The notes beneath the pieces were generated by a model. That model did no database searches. It saw only the letters and a program-made list of their open reading frames with translations, and had not been told where the DNA came from. Below, piece after piece: positions 17,919 through 28,593 of a stretch of DNA of 64,000 nt. The position numbers and the translations under genes are program-made. This stretch comes from DATGZH01 sp035297265 (GTDB taxonomy: Bacteria > Actinomycetota > Acidimicrobiia > Acidimicrobiales > RAAP-2): positions 55,621-119,620 of the forward strand of contig DATGZH010000060.1 of the NCBI GenBank assembly GCA_035297265.1. The letters run 5' to 3'. The stretch's first letter is position 1, and each line of letters opens with the position of its first letter.

Positions 17919-20312
17919 GTGACCCGGCCGCTCGAGGGACTCACCCTCCTCGACCTCACGGACTGCATCGCCGGCGCCTACTGCACGAAGCTCCTCGTCG
18001 ACGGGGGCGCCCGGGCCGTGGTCGTCGAGCCACCGGGCGGTGCCCGGCTCCGCCGGTGGTGGGCGTCGGGCCAGGGCGACGAGCCCCCCGGCACCGGGGC
18101 CCTCTTCGAGTGGCTGCGGGCCTCCACCGAGAGCGTGACCGCCGACCTCGAGACGGCCGAGGGGCGGGACCTCGTCCTCACCCTGGCCGGCGAGGCCGAC
18201 GTCGTCATCGAGAGCCTCGCGCCCGGCCGGATCGAGGCGCTCGGGCTCGGGCTCGACCGCCTGGCCGACCGGCGACCCTCGACGGTGCTCGTCTCGATCT
18301 CGGACTTCGGGCGGGGTGTGGCCGTCCCCGACGTCACACCGACCGAGCTCACGTTGCAGGCCCGCTCGGGGTCGGTCGGCGGGCGGGGTCAGCCCGAGCG
18401 CTTCCCCTTGGCCGCCGGGGGCCGGCTGGGCGAATGGTCGACCGGCATCTATGCCGCGGTCGGCGCCCTCGTGGGCTGGCGGCAGGCCAAGCAGCGCGGC
18501 GTGGGCGAGCACGTCGATCTGTCGCGCCTGGAGTCGATGGCCATCACCCTCGTCGGGTACGCCACGTTGATGCGCAACATCGCCGGCGCCAACGTCCGGC
18601 CCTACCGGCGCTCCGTCGAGTTGCCCTCCGTCGAGCGGGCGGCCGACGGGTGGGTGGGCCTCTGCACGGTCACGAACGTCCAGTGGCAGGCCTTCGCCAC
18701 GATGATCGGCCAGCACGACAAGGCCGAGGGCGACTGGGCGATGCTCGCCTACCGCCTGGCGCACCGGGCGGAGGCCGAGGCGATGATCGAGGCCTACACG
18801 AAGGAGCACTCTGTGGCCGAGCTCCTCGAGGAGGCGGCCGACTTCCGGATCCCCGCGGCACCCGTGGTCGAGGGATCGAAGATCGCCTCGATCGAGCCCT
18901 TCGCCTCGCTCGGTACCTACGTGCGCTCGCCGAGCGGGCGCTTCCTCGCCCCGCGCCCGCCTTACCGGTTCTCCCGCTGCGAACTCCGGCCGCCCGGCGA
19001 CTGCCCCTCGCCCGGTGAGCACACCGAGCGGGCCCGTCGTATGGAGCCGGCCCGTCCCGCCCCGGCCCCTGCCCCCCGTCCGGTCGGACGGCCGTTCGAG
19101 GGGCTCCGCATGATCGACTTCTCGGCCTTCTGGGCCGGCCCTTACGCCACGGCCCTCGTCGCCGCGCTGGGCGCCGACGTGATCAAGGTGGAGTCGATCG
19201 CCCGGCCGGACCCGATGCGGTTCAACGTGGCCACGACCAACCACCCGCTCTGGTACGAGCACTCGGCCCTCTTCGGCTCGGCCAACGCCAACAAGCGGGG
19301 GATCACCCTCGCTCTCGACACCGAGGAGGGACGCGAGCTGGCGCTGCGGCTCGTGGCCGGCGCCGATCTCGTCTTCGAGAACTTCACGCCCCGCGTCATG
19401 GAGCGCTTCGGCCTCGCCTACGACGACCTGGTCAAGGTCCGCCCCGACCTCGTCATGCTGCGGATGCCGGCCTTCGGCGCCGAGGGACCGTGGCGAGACC
19501 GCGGCGGGTTCGCCCAGACGATGGAGCAGATCACGGGCATGGCTTGGATCACCGGCTACCCGGGCGGGCCGCCCCTCATCCCGAGGGGGGCGTGCGACCC
19601 GATCGCCGGCATGCACGCCGTGGTGGCGCTCCTCATGGCCCTCGAGCACCGGGACCGCACGGGCGAGGGTCAGCTCGTCGAGGTGGCGATGGTCGAGACG
19701 GCGGCCAACGTGGCGGCCGAGATCGTGATCGAGTGGTCGGCCTACGGCCGGGAGCTCACGAGGGACGGCAATCACGGCCCCGACGGCTCGCCCCAGGGCG
19801 TGTACCGCTGCACGGGCGACGACGAGTGGGTGGCGCTGTCGGTGGCCGACGACGGCCAGTGGCCCGGCCTGGTGGCGGCCCTCGGCTCGCCGGCCTGGGC
19901 CGCCGCCCCGGACCTCGCGGCCGAGGCCGGTCGCCGCCGCCGGGCGACCGAGGTCGACGGCCACCTGTCGGCGTGGGCCGCCCCCCGCGACGCCGCCGAG
20001 GCGGCGTCCCACCTCCTCGCCCACGGGGTCCCGGCCGCCCGGGTGCTGCCGGCCGACCGCCAGGACGAGGTGGCCGAGCTCACGGCCCGGGGCTTCTACT
20101 TCCCGGTCGAGCACCCGGTGGTCGGACGCCACGACCTCCCCGGTTGGCCCCTCCACTTCTCGGCGCTGACCGAGGGATGGTGCGACCGCCCGGCCCCGCT
20201 CCTCGGCCAGCACAACGAGGAGGTGCTCGGCGGCGAGCTCGGCCTCTCGACAAAAGAGCTGCTCGCGCTGGAGGAAAAGGGGGTCATCGGTCGGCGGTTG
20301 GCCGGGGCCTAG
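17919..20312 (+). CDS. Tandem CaiB/BaiF class III CoA-transferase (fused)
   Basis: A 797-residue fusion of two complete class III CoA-transferase domains (about 1-370 and 390-797) joined by a Pro/Ala linker. These enzymes move CoA between acids. In the C-terminal domain the catalytic Asp of the family is D560 (GACDPIAGMHAV), matching the GD.xxGMH pattern of formyl-CoA transferase. The corresponding site of the N-terminal domain has Glu (E172, RLGEWSTGIYAA), so that half may be structural or altered. Class III enzymes normally form interlocked dimers, and the fusion could be a built-in heterodimer. Start GTG 17919 lacks a strong ribosome site. It lies 33 bases after the lactonase. Confidence 0.88.
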   Translation: MTRPLEGLTLLDLTDCIAGAYCTKLLVDGGARAVVVEPPGGARLRRWWASGQGDEPPGTGALFEWLRASTESVTADLETAEGRDLVLTLAGEADVVIESLAPGRIEALGLGLDRLADRRPSTVLVSISDFGRGVAVPDVTPTELTLQARSGSVGGRGQPERFPLAAGGRLGEWSTGIYAAVGALVGWRQAKQRGVGEHVDLSRLESMAITLVGYATLMRNIAGANVRPYRRSVELPSVERAADGWVGLCTVTNVQWQAFATMIGQHDKAEGDWAMLAYRLAHRAEAEAMIEAYTKEHSVAELLEEAADFRIPAAPVVEGSKIASIEPFASLGTYVRSPSGRFLAPRPPYRFSRCELRPPGDCPSPGEHTERARRMEPARPAPAPAPRPVGRPFEGLRMIDFSAFWAGPYATALVAALGADVIKVESIARPDPMRFNVATTNHPLWYEHSALFGSANANKRGITLALDTEEGRELALRLVAGADLVFENFTPRVMERFGLAYDDLVKVRPDLVMLRMPAFGAEGPWRDRGGFAQTMEQITGMAWITGYPGGPPLIPRGACDPIAGMHAVVALLMALEHRDRTGEGQLVEVAMVETAANVAAEIVIEWSAYGRELTRDGNHGPDGSPQGVYRCTGDDEWVALSVADDGQWPGLVAALGSPAWAAAPDLAAEAGRRRRATEVDGHLSAWAAPRDAAEAASHLLAHGVPAARVLPADRQDEVAELTARGFYFPVEHPVVGRHDLPGWPLHFSALTEGWCDRPAPLLGQHNEEVLGGELGLSTKELLALEEKGVIGRRLAGA

Positions 20313-20385
20313 ACACTAAGCTGATGTGACGTCGGCTGGTCGGGACGGCGTTCGCGGGTTTTGACGAGGGCCGGAGGAACCGCTG

Positions 20386-21545
20386 ATGGCAGAGATCGAG
20401 ATCGGCATCTTCAAGTCGGGGCGGCGGGCCTACGGCTTCGACGACATCGCCATCGTCCCGAGCCGCCGGACCCGCGACCCCGAGGACGTGGACGTCTCCT
20501 GGGAGATCGACGCCTACCGCTTCGACCTCCCCCTCCTCGGGGCGGCCATGGACGGGGTCATGAGCCCGAGGAGCGCCATCGAGCTGGGCCGTCTCGGCGG
20601 CCTCGGGGTGCTCAACCTGGAGGGCCTCTGGACCCGCTACGAGGACCCGGCCCCGCTCTTCGACGAGATCCGCGAGCTCGACGACGAGAAGGCCACCTTC
20701 CGGATGCAGGAGATGTACGCCGAGCCGGTGAAGCCCGAGCTCGTGACGGCCCGCATCAAGGAGATGAAGGACGCCGGCATCACCACGGCCGCCTCGGTCA
20801 CCCCGCAGCGCACGCTCCGGTTCGCCCCGGCCATCTTGGAGGCCGAGCTCGACCTCCTCGTCATCCAGGGGACGGTGGTCTCCGCCGAGCACGTGTCGAA
20901 GACCTCCGAACCGCTCAACTTGAAGCGCTTCATCCGGGAGTTCGACATCCCGGTCGTCGTGGGCGGCTGCGCCTCCTACCAGGCCGGCCTCCACCTGATG
21001 CGCACCGGGGCCGTCGGCGTCCTCGTGGGCGTCGGCCCGGGGAACGCCTGTACCACCCGCGGCGTCCTCGGCCTCGGCGTCCCCCAGGCCACGGCCATCG
21101 CCGACGTGGCCGGGGCCCGCATGCGGCACCTCGACGAGACCGGCGTCTACGTGCACGTGATCGCCGACGGTGGGATGTCCAAGGGCGGCGACGTGGCCAA
21201 GGCCATCGTCTGCGGGGCCGACGCCGTGATGCTCGGTTCACCCCTCTCGTCGGCCGTCGAGGCCCCGGCCCGGGGCTTCCACTGGGGCATGGCCACCTTC
21301 CACCCCACGCTGCCGCGGGGCACCCGGGTGCGCACCGGCGTGCGGGGCACGCTGAAGGAGATCCTCCTCGGCCCGGCCCACGAGAACGACGGGCGCATGA
21401 ACCTCTTCGGTGCGCTGCGCACCGCCATGGCCACCTGTGGCTATGAGACGGTGAAGGAGTACCAGAAGGCCGAGGTGATGGTGGCCCCGTCCCTGCAGAC
21501 CGAGGGCAAGGCGCTCCAACGGTCCCAGGGCGTCGGTATGGGGCA

Positions 21546-21549
<4 letters not shown>
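20386..21549 (+). CDS. guaB3: GuaB3 family, IMP dehydrogenase-related protein
   Basis: A 387-residue TIM barrel of the actinobacterial/cyanobacterial GuaB3 group: the IMPDH fold without CBS domains. The catalytic Cys loop is GVGPGNACTTRGVLG (C222), and the IMP-phosphate site is around VIADGGMSKGGDVAK. Older annotation calls it IMP dehydrogenase 2; a cyanobacterial GuaB3 has been reported to be a GMP reductase, so direction is uncertain. ATG 20386 follows CGGAGGAACCG. A TAAGCT (-10-like) lies about 70 bases upstream. The stop overlaps guaA by four bases (TTGA), coupling it to GMP synthesis. Confidence 0.9.
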
Positions 21550-23096
<1,547 letters not shown>

Positions 23097-23103
23097 ACGC
23101 ACG

Positions 23104-25638
23104 GTGGCCACCAAGCGGTCGGGGCGCGCCCGGCCCGACGACGCCGCGGCGACCCTGTTCTCCCTCGACGACGAGCCCGATGCGCCACTCGACGAGGAGC
23201 CACCCCGTCCGCTCGAGGACGAGGGCCCGCCACCCGTCCCGCCGCACCTCCCCCCCGACGACACCGACGAGGGGGCGGCGGCCGCGGCCGAGGTCGACCC
23301 CGAGCTGGCCGAGCTGCGCACCCGGCGCAAACTCGACAAGCCGGAGGACCTGCTCGCCGACCTGAACCCGCCCCAGCGCGAGGCGGTCACCCACCGGGGC
23401 GGTCCGCTGCTCGTCGTGGCCGGGGCCGGCTCGGGCAAGACCCGGGTGCTCACCCGGCGGGTGGCTCACCTCCTCGCCACGGGCGACGCTGCGCCGTGGG
23501 AGATCCTGGCCATCACCTTCACCAACAAGGCGGCCGACGAGATGCGGCGCCGGGTGGTCGAGCTCGTGGGCGAGCGGGCGAAGCGGATGTGGGTGTCGAC
23601 CTTCCACTCGGCGTGCCTGCGGATGCTGCGCTCCCACGCCTCCCGGCTCGGTTACCACCCCGGCTTCACCGTCTACGACGATACTGACTCGCGCCGGCTC
23701 GTCGAGCTCGTGCTGAACGAGCTCGGGCTCGACACGAAGCGCTTCCCGCCCCGTTCGGTGGCTGCAGTGATCAGCCAGGCCAAGTCCGAGCTCATCGACT
23801 TCGAGAGCTTCCGCGGCCGGGCGTTGACCGAGGACGACGTCTTCGGGCGGCGCATCGCCGAGGTCTACGCCGACTACCAGGGCCGGCTGCTGGCGGCCAA
23901 CGCCATGGACTTCGACGACCTGCTCATGGTGGCCGTCAACCTGCTCGGTGCTTGTGACGACGTGCGGCAGGCCTACCAGGCGCGCTTCACCAACATCATG
24001 GTCGACGAGTACCAGGACACCAACCGGGCCCAGAACGAGCTCGTCTTGCTGCTCGGGCGGGACCACGGCAACGTCTGTGTGGTCGGCGACAGCGACCAGT
24101 CCATCTACAAGTGGCGCGGCGCCGACATCACCAACATCTTGGACTTCGAGCGGGCCTTCCCCGGGGCCACGACCGTCGTCCTCGAGCAGAACTACCGCTC
24201 GACCCAGACCATCCTCGACGCGGCGAACGCCGTCATCTCCCACAACCTGGAGCGCCGTCCGAAGCGTCTCTTCACCGAGGACGAGCCGGGCGAGAAGCTC
24301 GTCCGCTACCGAGCCGAGGACGAGCACGACGAGGCCGGGTTCGTGGCGAGCGAGATCGTGCGCCTACGGGCTGACGAACAGCTCTCCTGGGCGGACAGCG
24401 CCATCTTCTACCGAACGAACGCCCAGAGCCGGGTGTTCGAAGAGGAGTTCTATCGGACGGGCATCCCCTACAAGGTGGTCGGGGGCATCCGCTTCTACGA
24501 CCGCCGCGAGGTGAAGGACCTCCTGGCCTACGTGCGCCTCCTCGGCAACCCCAACGACGAGGTGTCGGCCCGCAGGGTGGTGAACGTGCCCAAACGGGGC
24601 ATCGGCGCCACCTCGGTGGCCCGCCTCGCCGCCTGGGCCCTGACCGAGAAGGTGAGTTTCGCCGATGCAGTGGCCCACGCCGAGGAGGCCGGGCTCAGTG
24701 GGAAGGCCCTCCGGGGGGCCGAGCAGTTCAGCGCCCTGTTGAGCGAGCTCCGGACGCTGGCCGAGCGCCTGCCCCCGGCGGAGCTCGTCCAGGAGGTGGC
24801 CGACCGCACGGGCTACCTGGCCGAGCTCCTCGCCGAGCACACGCACGAGGCCGACGGGCGCATCGAGACCGTGGCCGAGCTCGTGAGCGTGGCTTCCGAG
24901 TACGACGACCTCTCAGAGTTCTTGGAGACCGTGGCCCTCGTGTCCGACGCCGACGAGCTCGATGACGACGGCACCAAGGTCTCACTCATGACGCTCCACA
25001 CGGCCAAGGGCCTCGAGTTCCCCGCCGTGTTCCTCGTCGGCCTAGAGGACGGGATCTTCCCCCACTTCCGGACGCTCGGTGAGCCGGTCGAGCTCGAGGA
25101 GGAGCGTCGCCTCTGCTACGTCGGCATCACCCGGGCTCGCCGGTTCCTCTACCTGTCGCACGCCTGGACGAGAACGCTGTGGGGCATGACCCAGCACAAC
25201 ATCCCCAGTCGGTTCCTCGCCGAGCTGCCCGAGGAGCTCGTGCGCGACGTCGAGAGCGTCATCGGCGCCGGTCGGCTCCGCCGGGGCCCGGGGCGCATGC
25301 CCGGCGGACCCTTCTCCGACCGCAGCTTCGGCCCCCGCGGGCCCTTCCCCACCTCGTCGTCGCGCACGAGCGTGCGCCTCGACGTGGGCGGCGAGGAGGA
25401 GGGCCGCGTCTTCGGTGCCGGCACCGGCCCGACCGCACGGCGGCGTGCGGCGCGGACGAGCACGGGGGCCGAGTCGCTCAACCTCGTGGCCGGTGAGCCG
25501 GTGGTGCACGAGCACTGGGGACGTGGCGTCGTGCTGTCGACGAAGGGCGAGGGCGATCGGGCCACGGCGACCGTGCAGTTCGACTCGGTCGGCAAGAAGA
25601 ATTTGCTGCTGTCGGCCACGCCCCTGAGACGAGCCTGA
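23104..25638 (+). CDS. pcrA: ATP-dependent DNA helicase PcrA/UvrD
   Basis: An 844-residue superfamily 1A 3'-5' helicase for repair and replication-fork clearance. Q motif LNPPQREAV, Walker A GAGSGKT (about 107-113), motif Ia ITFTNKAADEMRRRV, Walker B DEYQDTN, motif III GDSDQSIYKWRGAD, motif IV QNYRSTQ, motif V LMTLHTAKGLEFP and motif VI GITRAR are all present. The C-terminal 50 residues form the KOW/Tudor-like module (HEHWGRGVV) that binds RNA polymerase in PcrA. It carries an unusually long acidic, Pro-rich N-terminal extension of about 85 residues before the helicase core. GTG start at 23104; probably co-transcribed with guaA. Confidence 0.96.
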   Translation: MATKRSGRARPDDAAATLFSLDDEPDAPLDEEPPRPLEDEGPPPVPPHLPPDDTDEGAAAAAEVDPELAELRTRRKLDKPEDLLADLNPPQREAVTHRGGPLLVVAGAGSGKTRVLTRRVAHLLATGDAAPWEILAITFTNKAADEMRRRVVELVGERAKRMWVSTFHSACLRMLRSHASRLGYHPGFTVYDDTDSRRLVELVLNELGLDTKRFPPRSVAAVISQAKSELIDFESFRGRALTEDDVFGRRIAEVYADYQGRLLAANAMDFDDLLMVAVNLLGACDDVRQAYQARFTNIMVDEYQDTNRAQNELVLLLGRDHGNVCVVGDSDQSIYKWRGADITNILDFERAFPGATTVVLEQNYRSTQTILDAANAVISHNLERRPKRLFTEDEPGEKLVRYRAEDEHDEAGFVASEIVRLRADEQLSWADSAIFYRTNAQSRVFEEEFYRTGIPYKVVGGIRFYDRREVKDLLAYVRLLGNPNDEVSARRVVNVPKRGIGATSVARLAAWALTEKVSFADAVAHAEEAGLSGKALRGAEQFSALLSELRTLAERLPPAELVQEVADRTGYLAELLAEHTHEADGRIETVAELVSVASEYDDLSEFLETVALVSDADELDDDGTKVSLMTLHTAKGLEFPAVFLVGLEDGIFPHFRTLGEPVELEEERRLCYVGITRARRFLYLSHAWTRTLWGMTQHNIPSRFLAELPEELVRDVESVIGAGRLRRGPGRMPGGPFSDRSFGPRGPFPTSSSRTSVRLDVGGEEEGRVFGAGTGPTARRRAARTSTGAESLNLVAGEPVVHEHWGRGVVLSTKGEGDRATATVQFDSVGKKNLLLSATPLRRA

Positions 25639-25785
25639 GTACGAAAGGCGGCCTGTTGGGGCCCCCGGCGGCTCCCGACGACGCCCCGTGGGTAGCCTGG
25701 AGACACGGCCGGGGGTCCCGTCCAGGCTCTCACCCCGGCCCGCGGGGCCTCATGCGAGGACCCCGCCAGAGCGACGCAGCCCCTG

Positions 25786-27060
25786 ATGCGAACCCCCACC
25801 GACATCGCCCCCGAGCGGACGACCCCGTCGCCTCCGCCGAGGGGCGAGGTGCGTCGGACGCGCGAGCGGACGCGCCGACGGACGCGCCGGCGCCGCGTCC
25901 TCCTCGTCCTCGGCTCCGTCTTCCTCGTGTTCTTGGTGTGGCTCGGCATCTCGCTCGGGAGCGCGCTCACCAACCCGGCGCTCGGCAACACGGTGAGCGC
26001 CCGTTTCGCCGAGTGGGCCCGGGACCACGGTTTTGCCACCGTCGTGAACTGGGCCGAGAACGAGTGGTACAGCCACCACCAGCCGCCGAAGGGCGGGAAG
26101 CCGCCGAAGGGGGCCATCCCCGCCCCGGCCTCCACGACCAGCACCGCCCCGGCCGGCCCGGCCCACCTGGCGGCGCCGGCGCCGATCGTGCCCCCGGCCA
26201 GCCCGCCGCTCCCCGGCGAGGGGCAGTGGCATCCGGTGGGCCGGCTCGTCGACGGCGTGCCCGCGGTCTACGAGGCCTTCGTCCGACCCGACCCCGTGCA
26301 CACGAGCCAGGTGGTCGGCATCGCCTGGATGGACACGAAGCTCCTCCACGCCACCTTGTACTCGGGGAGCTACATACCAGGCGGCGGTCCCTACACCCAT
26401 AGCGCACCCATCTCGCCCACCGCCGCCACAACGCTCGTCGCCGCCTTCAACGCCGGCTTCCGCATGGACCAGGCCCAGGGCGGCTACTACACCGACGGAC
26501 GGACGATCATCGGGCTGAGGACAGGTGCGGCGTCCTTCGTGATCTACAAGAACGGGAGCGCCACCGTCGGGGCATGGGGTCGCGACGTCACGATGACCCC
26601 CGACGTGGTCTCAGTGCGCCAGAACCTCGACCTCCTCGTCGACAACGGCCAGCCGGTCCCCGGCCTGAACGCCAACGACACCAGCCAGTGGGGCTTCACC
26701 CTCGGGAACAACATCTACGTGGCCCGTTCGGCCGTCGGCGTGACGGCAAACGGCGCCCTCGTCTACGTCGGCGGGCCGTCGCTCAACATCACCTCGCTCG
26801 CCGACCTCCTCGTCCGGGCCGGAGTGGTACGCGGCATGGAGCTCGACATCAACCCCGACTGGGTGCAGTACAGCGTCTACACCCCGTCCACACCGGACGG
26901 CGCCGCCACGACGGCCAACGGGACACCCCTCGTCTCGTCGATGGTGTACGGGGGCCAAGGCCGCTATTTCCAGTCCTACTGGTCACGGGACTTCTTCACC
27001 ATGTCGGCGGCCGTCCCCACCAAGTCCACCCCTCCCGCCCGCTCGCTCAGCGGCCGCTGA
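25786..27060 (+). CDS. Membrane-anchored phosphodiester glycosidase (NAGPA/DUF2233) family protein
   Basis: A 424-residue protein with a strongly basic N-terminal cytoplasmic segment, one transmembrane helix (about 38-58) and a Pro/Ala-rich spacer (about 105-150). The exported domain (about 150-405) has the NAGPA-like pattern: AAFNAGFRM, GGYYTDGRTI, SAVGVTANGALVYVGG, and VVRGMELDINPDW near the end. Relatives cleave the GlcNAc-phosphodiester of mannose-6-phosphate (uncovering enzyme) or act on bacterial wall polymers, so a cell-envelope glycan is a plausible substrate. ATG 25786 is chosen although no strong ribosome site is seen. It starts 147 bases after pcrA. Confidence 0.78.
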   Translation: MRTPTDIAPERTTPSPPPRGEVRRTRERTRRRTRRRRVLLVLGSVFLVFLVWLGISLGSALTNPALGNTVSARFAEWARDHGFATVVNWAENEWYSHHQPPKGGKPPKGAIPAPASTTSTAPAGPAHLAAPAPIVPPASPPLPGEGQWHPVGRLVDGVPAVYEAFVRPDPVHTSQVVGIAWMDTKLLHATLYSGSYIPGGGPYTHSAPISPTAATTLVAAFNAGFRMDQAQGGYYTDGRTIIGLRTGAASFVIYKNGSATVGAWGRDVTMTPDVVSVRQNLDLLVDNGQPVPGLNANDTSQWGFTLGNNIYVARSAVGVTANGALVYVGGPSLNITSLADLLVRAGVVRGMELDINPDWVQYSVYTPSTPDGAATTANGTPLVSSMVYGGQGRYFQSYWSRDFFTMSAAVPTKSTPPARSLSGR

Positions 27061-27146
27061 GGGGCCGCCGTTGGCGCGCTGCGGTGGGTCGTGGAAGCGT
27101 AGACGCTGTGCACGAACCCGCTACTGCCCGTCGGCGGGGTGCCGAG

Positions 27147-27593
27147 ATGCCCGGTTCGAGTGGGGAGCTCGAGGCGAGGCTGGCCCGCCTCGAGGACCTC
27201 GAGGAGATCCGCCAGCTGTTCGTCGACTACGGCCGCTACCTCGACCGGGGCGACCTCGACGCCTACGGCGCCATCTTCGCCGAGGAAGGTGAGTTGCTCC
27301 TCGGGCCGCTCGGACGGGCCAAGGGCCGGGACGCCATCCGGGCCCTCATGGCCCCGGTGGTCGAGGGGACCGGGGGCAACTCGTTCCACCTCATCACTGC
27401 CCCGGTGATCGAGCTGGACGGGGACCGGGCCCGCTCGAACGTCCAATGGACCGCCCTCACCCGGGGCCCCGACGGGCGTCCGGCCATGACGATGTTCGGG
27501 CACCACGAGGACGAACTCGTCCGGGAGGACGGGCGTTGGCGGATCGCTCGTCGCAAGGGTTTCGTCGAGCTCCCGTCGGCCTACCCCTCGTAG
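27147..27593 (+). CDS. SnoaL-like/NTF2-fold protein
   Basis: A 148-residue NTF2-like alpha+beta barrel. It begins with a helical EARLARLEDLEEIRQLF, then VDYGRYLDRGDLDAYGAIF, the EGELLLGPLGRAKG strand and ends with the barrel strand DGRWRIARRKGF. The fold is used by ketosteroid-isomerase, dehydratase and polyketide-cyclase-like proteins; the reaction is not predictable. ATG 27147 with GGGGTG upstream is preferred, with GTG 27108 the alternative (13 residues longer). It ends 26 bases before the convergent small gene at 27619. Confidence 0.72.
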   Translation: MPGSSGELEARLARLEDLEEIRQLFVDYGRYLDRGDLDAYGAIFAEEGELLLGPLGRAKGRDAIRALMAPVVEGTGGNSFHLITAPVIELDGDRARSNVQWTALTRGPDGRPAMTMFGHHEDELVREDGRWRIARRKGFVELPSAYPS

Positions 27594-27618
27594 GCACGTC
27601 GGCAGCGGAGGCCGGTGC

Positions 27619-27909
27619 TCAGCCGCCTTGGATGACGATCCCTTCCTGGCTGCCCCGGCCGACCCCCCACTGGAAGGAGGAGACGAGGCTGTCCGATGTA
27701 GGGGGTTCGGCGCCTCTGAACCAGATGAACGCGTCGACGGCGAAGCCGCTGACCTCATCGGCTCCGTGGGCGGCGCTGGCCTCGCCGGCACTGGCGAACA
27801 CCACGTGCAGAAGGGCACGCTCGTTGTCGTCCCAGTCGGCGGAGATCGCGTCCAGTTTGGTCGCCAGGCGCTCCAAGTCGGCCGCATCGAATGTTTGTTC
27901 CTCGGTCAT
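27619..27909 (-). CDS. Small 96-residue protein beside the RiPP cluster, possible second peptide substrate
   Basis: The start ATG 27909 is preceded by AGAAAGGAGA, so expression is credible. The N-terminal half is one or two amphipathic helices (DLERLATKLDAISADWDD then ERALLHVVFASAGEAS), like the helical leader regions of several RiPP precursor families. The C-terminal third is Ser/Gly-rich (FQWGVGRGSQEGIVIQGG) and lacks Cys. It is divergent from the 93-residue precursor gene across a 395-base gap. I do not recognise a named family. Alternatives are a regulator or an unrelated conserved small protein. Confidence 0.6.
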   Translation of the reverse strand: MTEEQTFDAADLERLATKLDAISADWDDNERALLHVVFASAGEASAAHGADEVSGFAVDAFIWFRGAEPPTSDSLVSSFQWGVGRGSQEGIVIQGG

Positions 27910-28304
27910 CGCTCCGTCTCCTTTCTCCCTGATGTGACGGACGAGGCCGAGAGGAGTTACAGGGCGGCCTGCCCGTATCCTCAGCCCGGGGCCGCCGAGC
28001 TGAGCCGAGCAGCAAGAAGACGTTCGGAGACCGACGGCGGCCGAGCTGGATCAGCGGCGATCGCCTCCTCGCCGCCATTTCGGCGGCTTCGCCATCATGG
28101 GCTCGGAACCGATGCCGGGCGGCAGTCGCGATGGCTTGACGTAGGCGCCAGCGCGCCAGGTCGGCGCCAGAACGAGCCGCACGACGGTCAGACTGGGTCA
28201 CCGCAGCGCCTCCGGGGTCCGCCCAGGTCGCGGCCTGTAACCCCGACCCCGTTTCCCCGTCAAGAAGGGGACGATATATTCGCCCAACGACCCTGGAGGC
28301 AGGC
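27910..28304. promoter_or_regulatory. Divergent intergenic region upstream of the RiPP precursor
   Basis: This is 395 bases without a credible gene. Close to the precursor, TATATT at 28275-28280 is a good -10 candidate, with GTTTCC 18 bases upstream as a weak -35. CTGGAGGCAGGC then precedes ATG 28305. On the left, the ribosome site of the minus-strand small gene lies at about 27912-27925. The middle (about 27960-28250) is high-GC; overlapping open frames there have no protein-like composition. Confidence 0.45.
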
Positions 28305-28586
28305 ATGGCGCAGACCGCCGTACCCGGTGGCACGATCATTCGCAGCGACGACGGGACCTGGTACTACATCCGCGACGACAAGCTCGACCAGTTCAAGGTG
28401 ACCGACCAGGAGACGCTGTCGGCGTTCTCCGAGCTGGAGGAGAAGGCGGAGCAGGGAGACGAGGTCGCCGGGTTCTCGTTCCTGCCGAGCGGCCCCGGGA
28501 CGTTCGAGAGCATCTCGTTCAACAACATCGGCTTCGGCAACCTGGCGCTGAGGGCCGAGCACGGCCTCGGGATCGGCACCTGCTAG
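28305..28586 (+). CDS. Candidate RiPP precursor peptide with C-terminal Cys
   Basis: A 93-residue peptide starting at ATG 28305 behind GGAGG. The N-terminal part (about 1-60) looks like a folded or recognised leader: GTIIRSDDGTWYYIRDDKLD, then the acidic helix TDQETLSAFSELEEKAEQGD. The C-terminal part is Gly/Phe/Asn-rich and ends GLGIGTC, the only Cys being the last residue, C93. It is directly followed by a stem-loop and then by an aminotransferase, flavin monooxygenase, MNIO and partner genes. MNIO enzymes such as TglH act on a C-terminal Cys of a scaffold peptide. Precursor status is inferred from this context; no named precursor family is recognised. Confidence 0.7.
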   Translation: MAQTAVPGGTIIRSDDGTWYYIRDDKLDQFKVTDQETLSAFSELEEKAEQGDEVAGFSFLPSGPGTFESISFNNIGFGNLALRAEHGLGIGTC

Positions 28587-28593
28587 GTCGGCG

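Noticed and set aside
17703..20213. 836-residue minus-strand open frame opposite the CoA-transferase
   Set aside because: No motif and a GC-shadow composition; the plus strand encodes two complete CaiB domains.
27960..28250. Open frames across the middle of the divergent RiPP region
   Set aside because: No start with a ribosome site and no protein-like composition in any frame; treated as non-coding.
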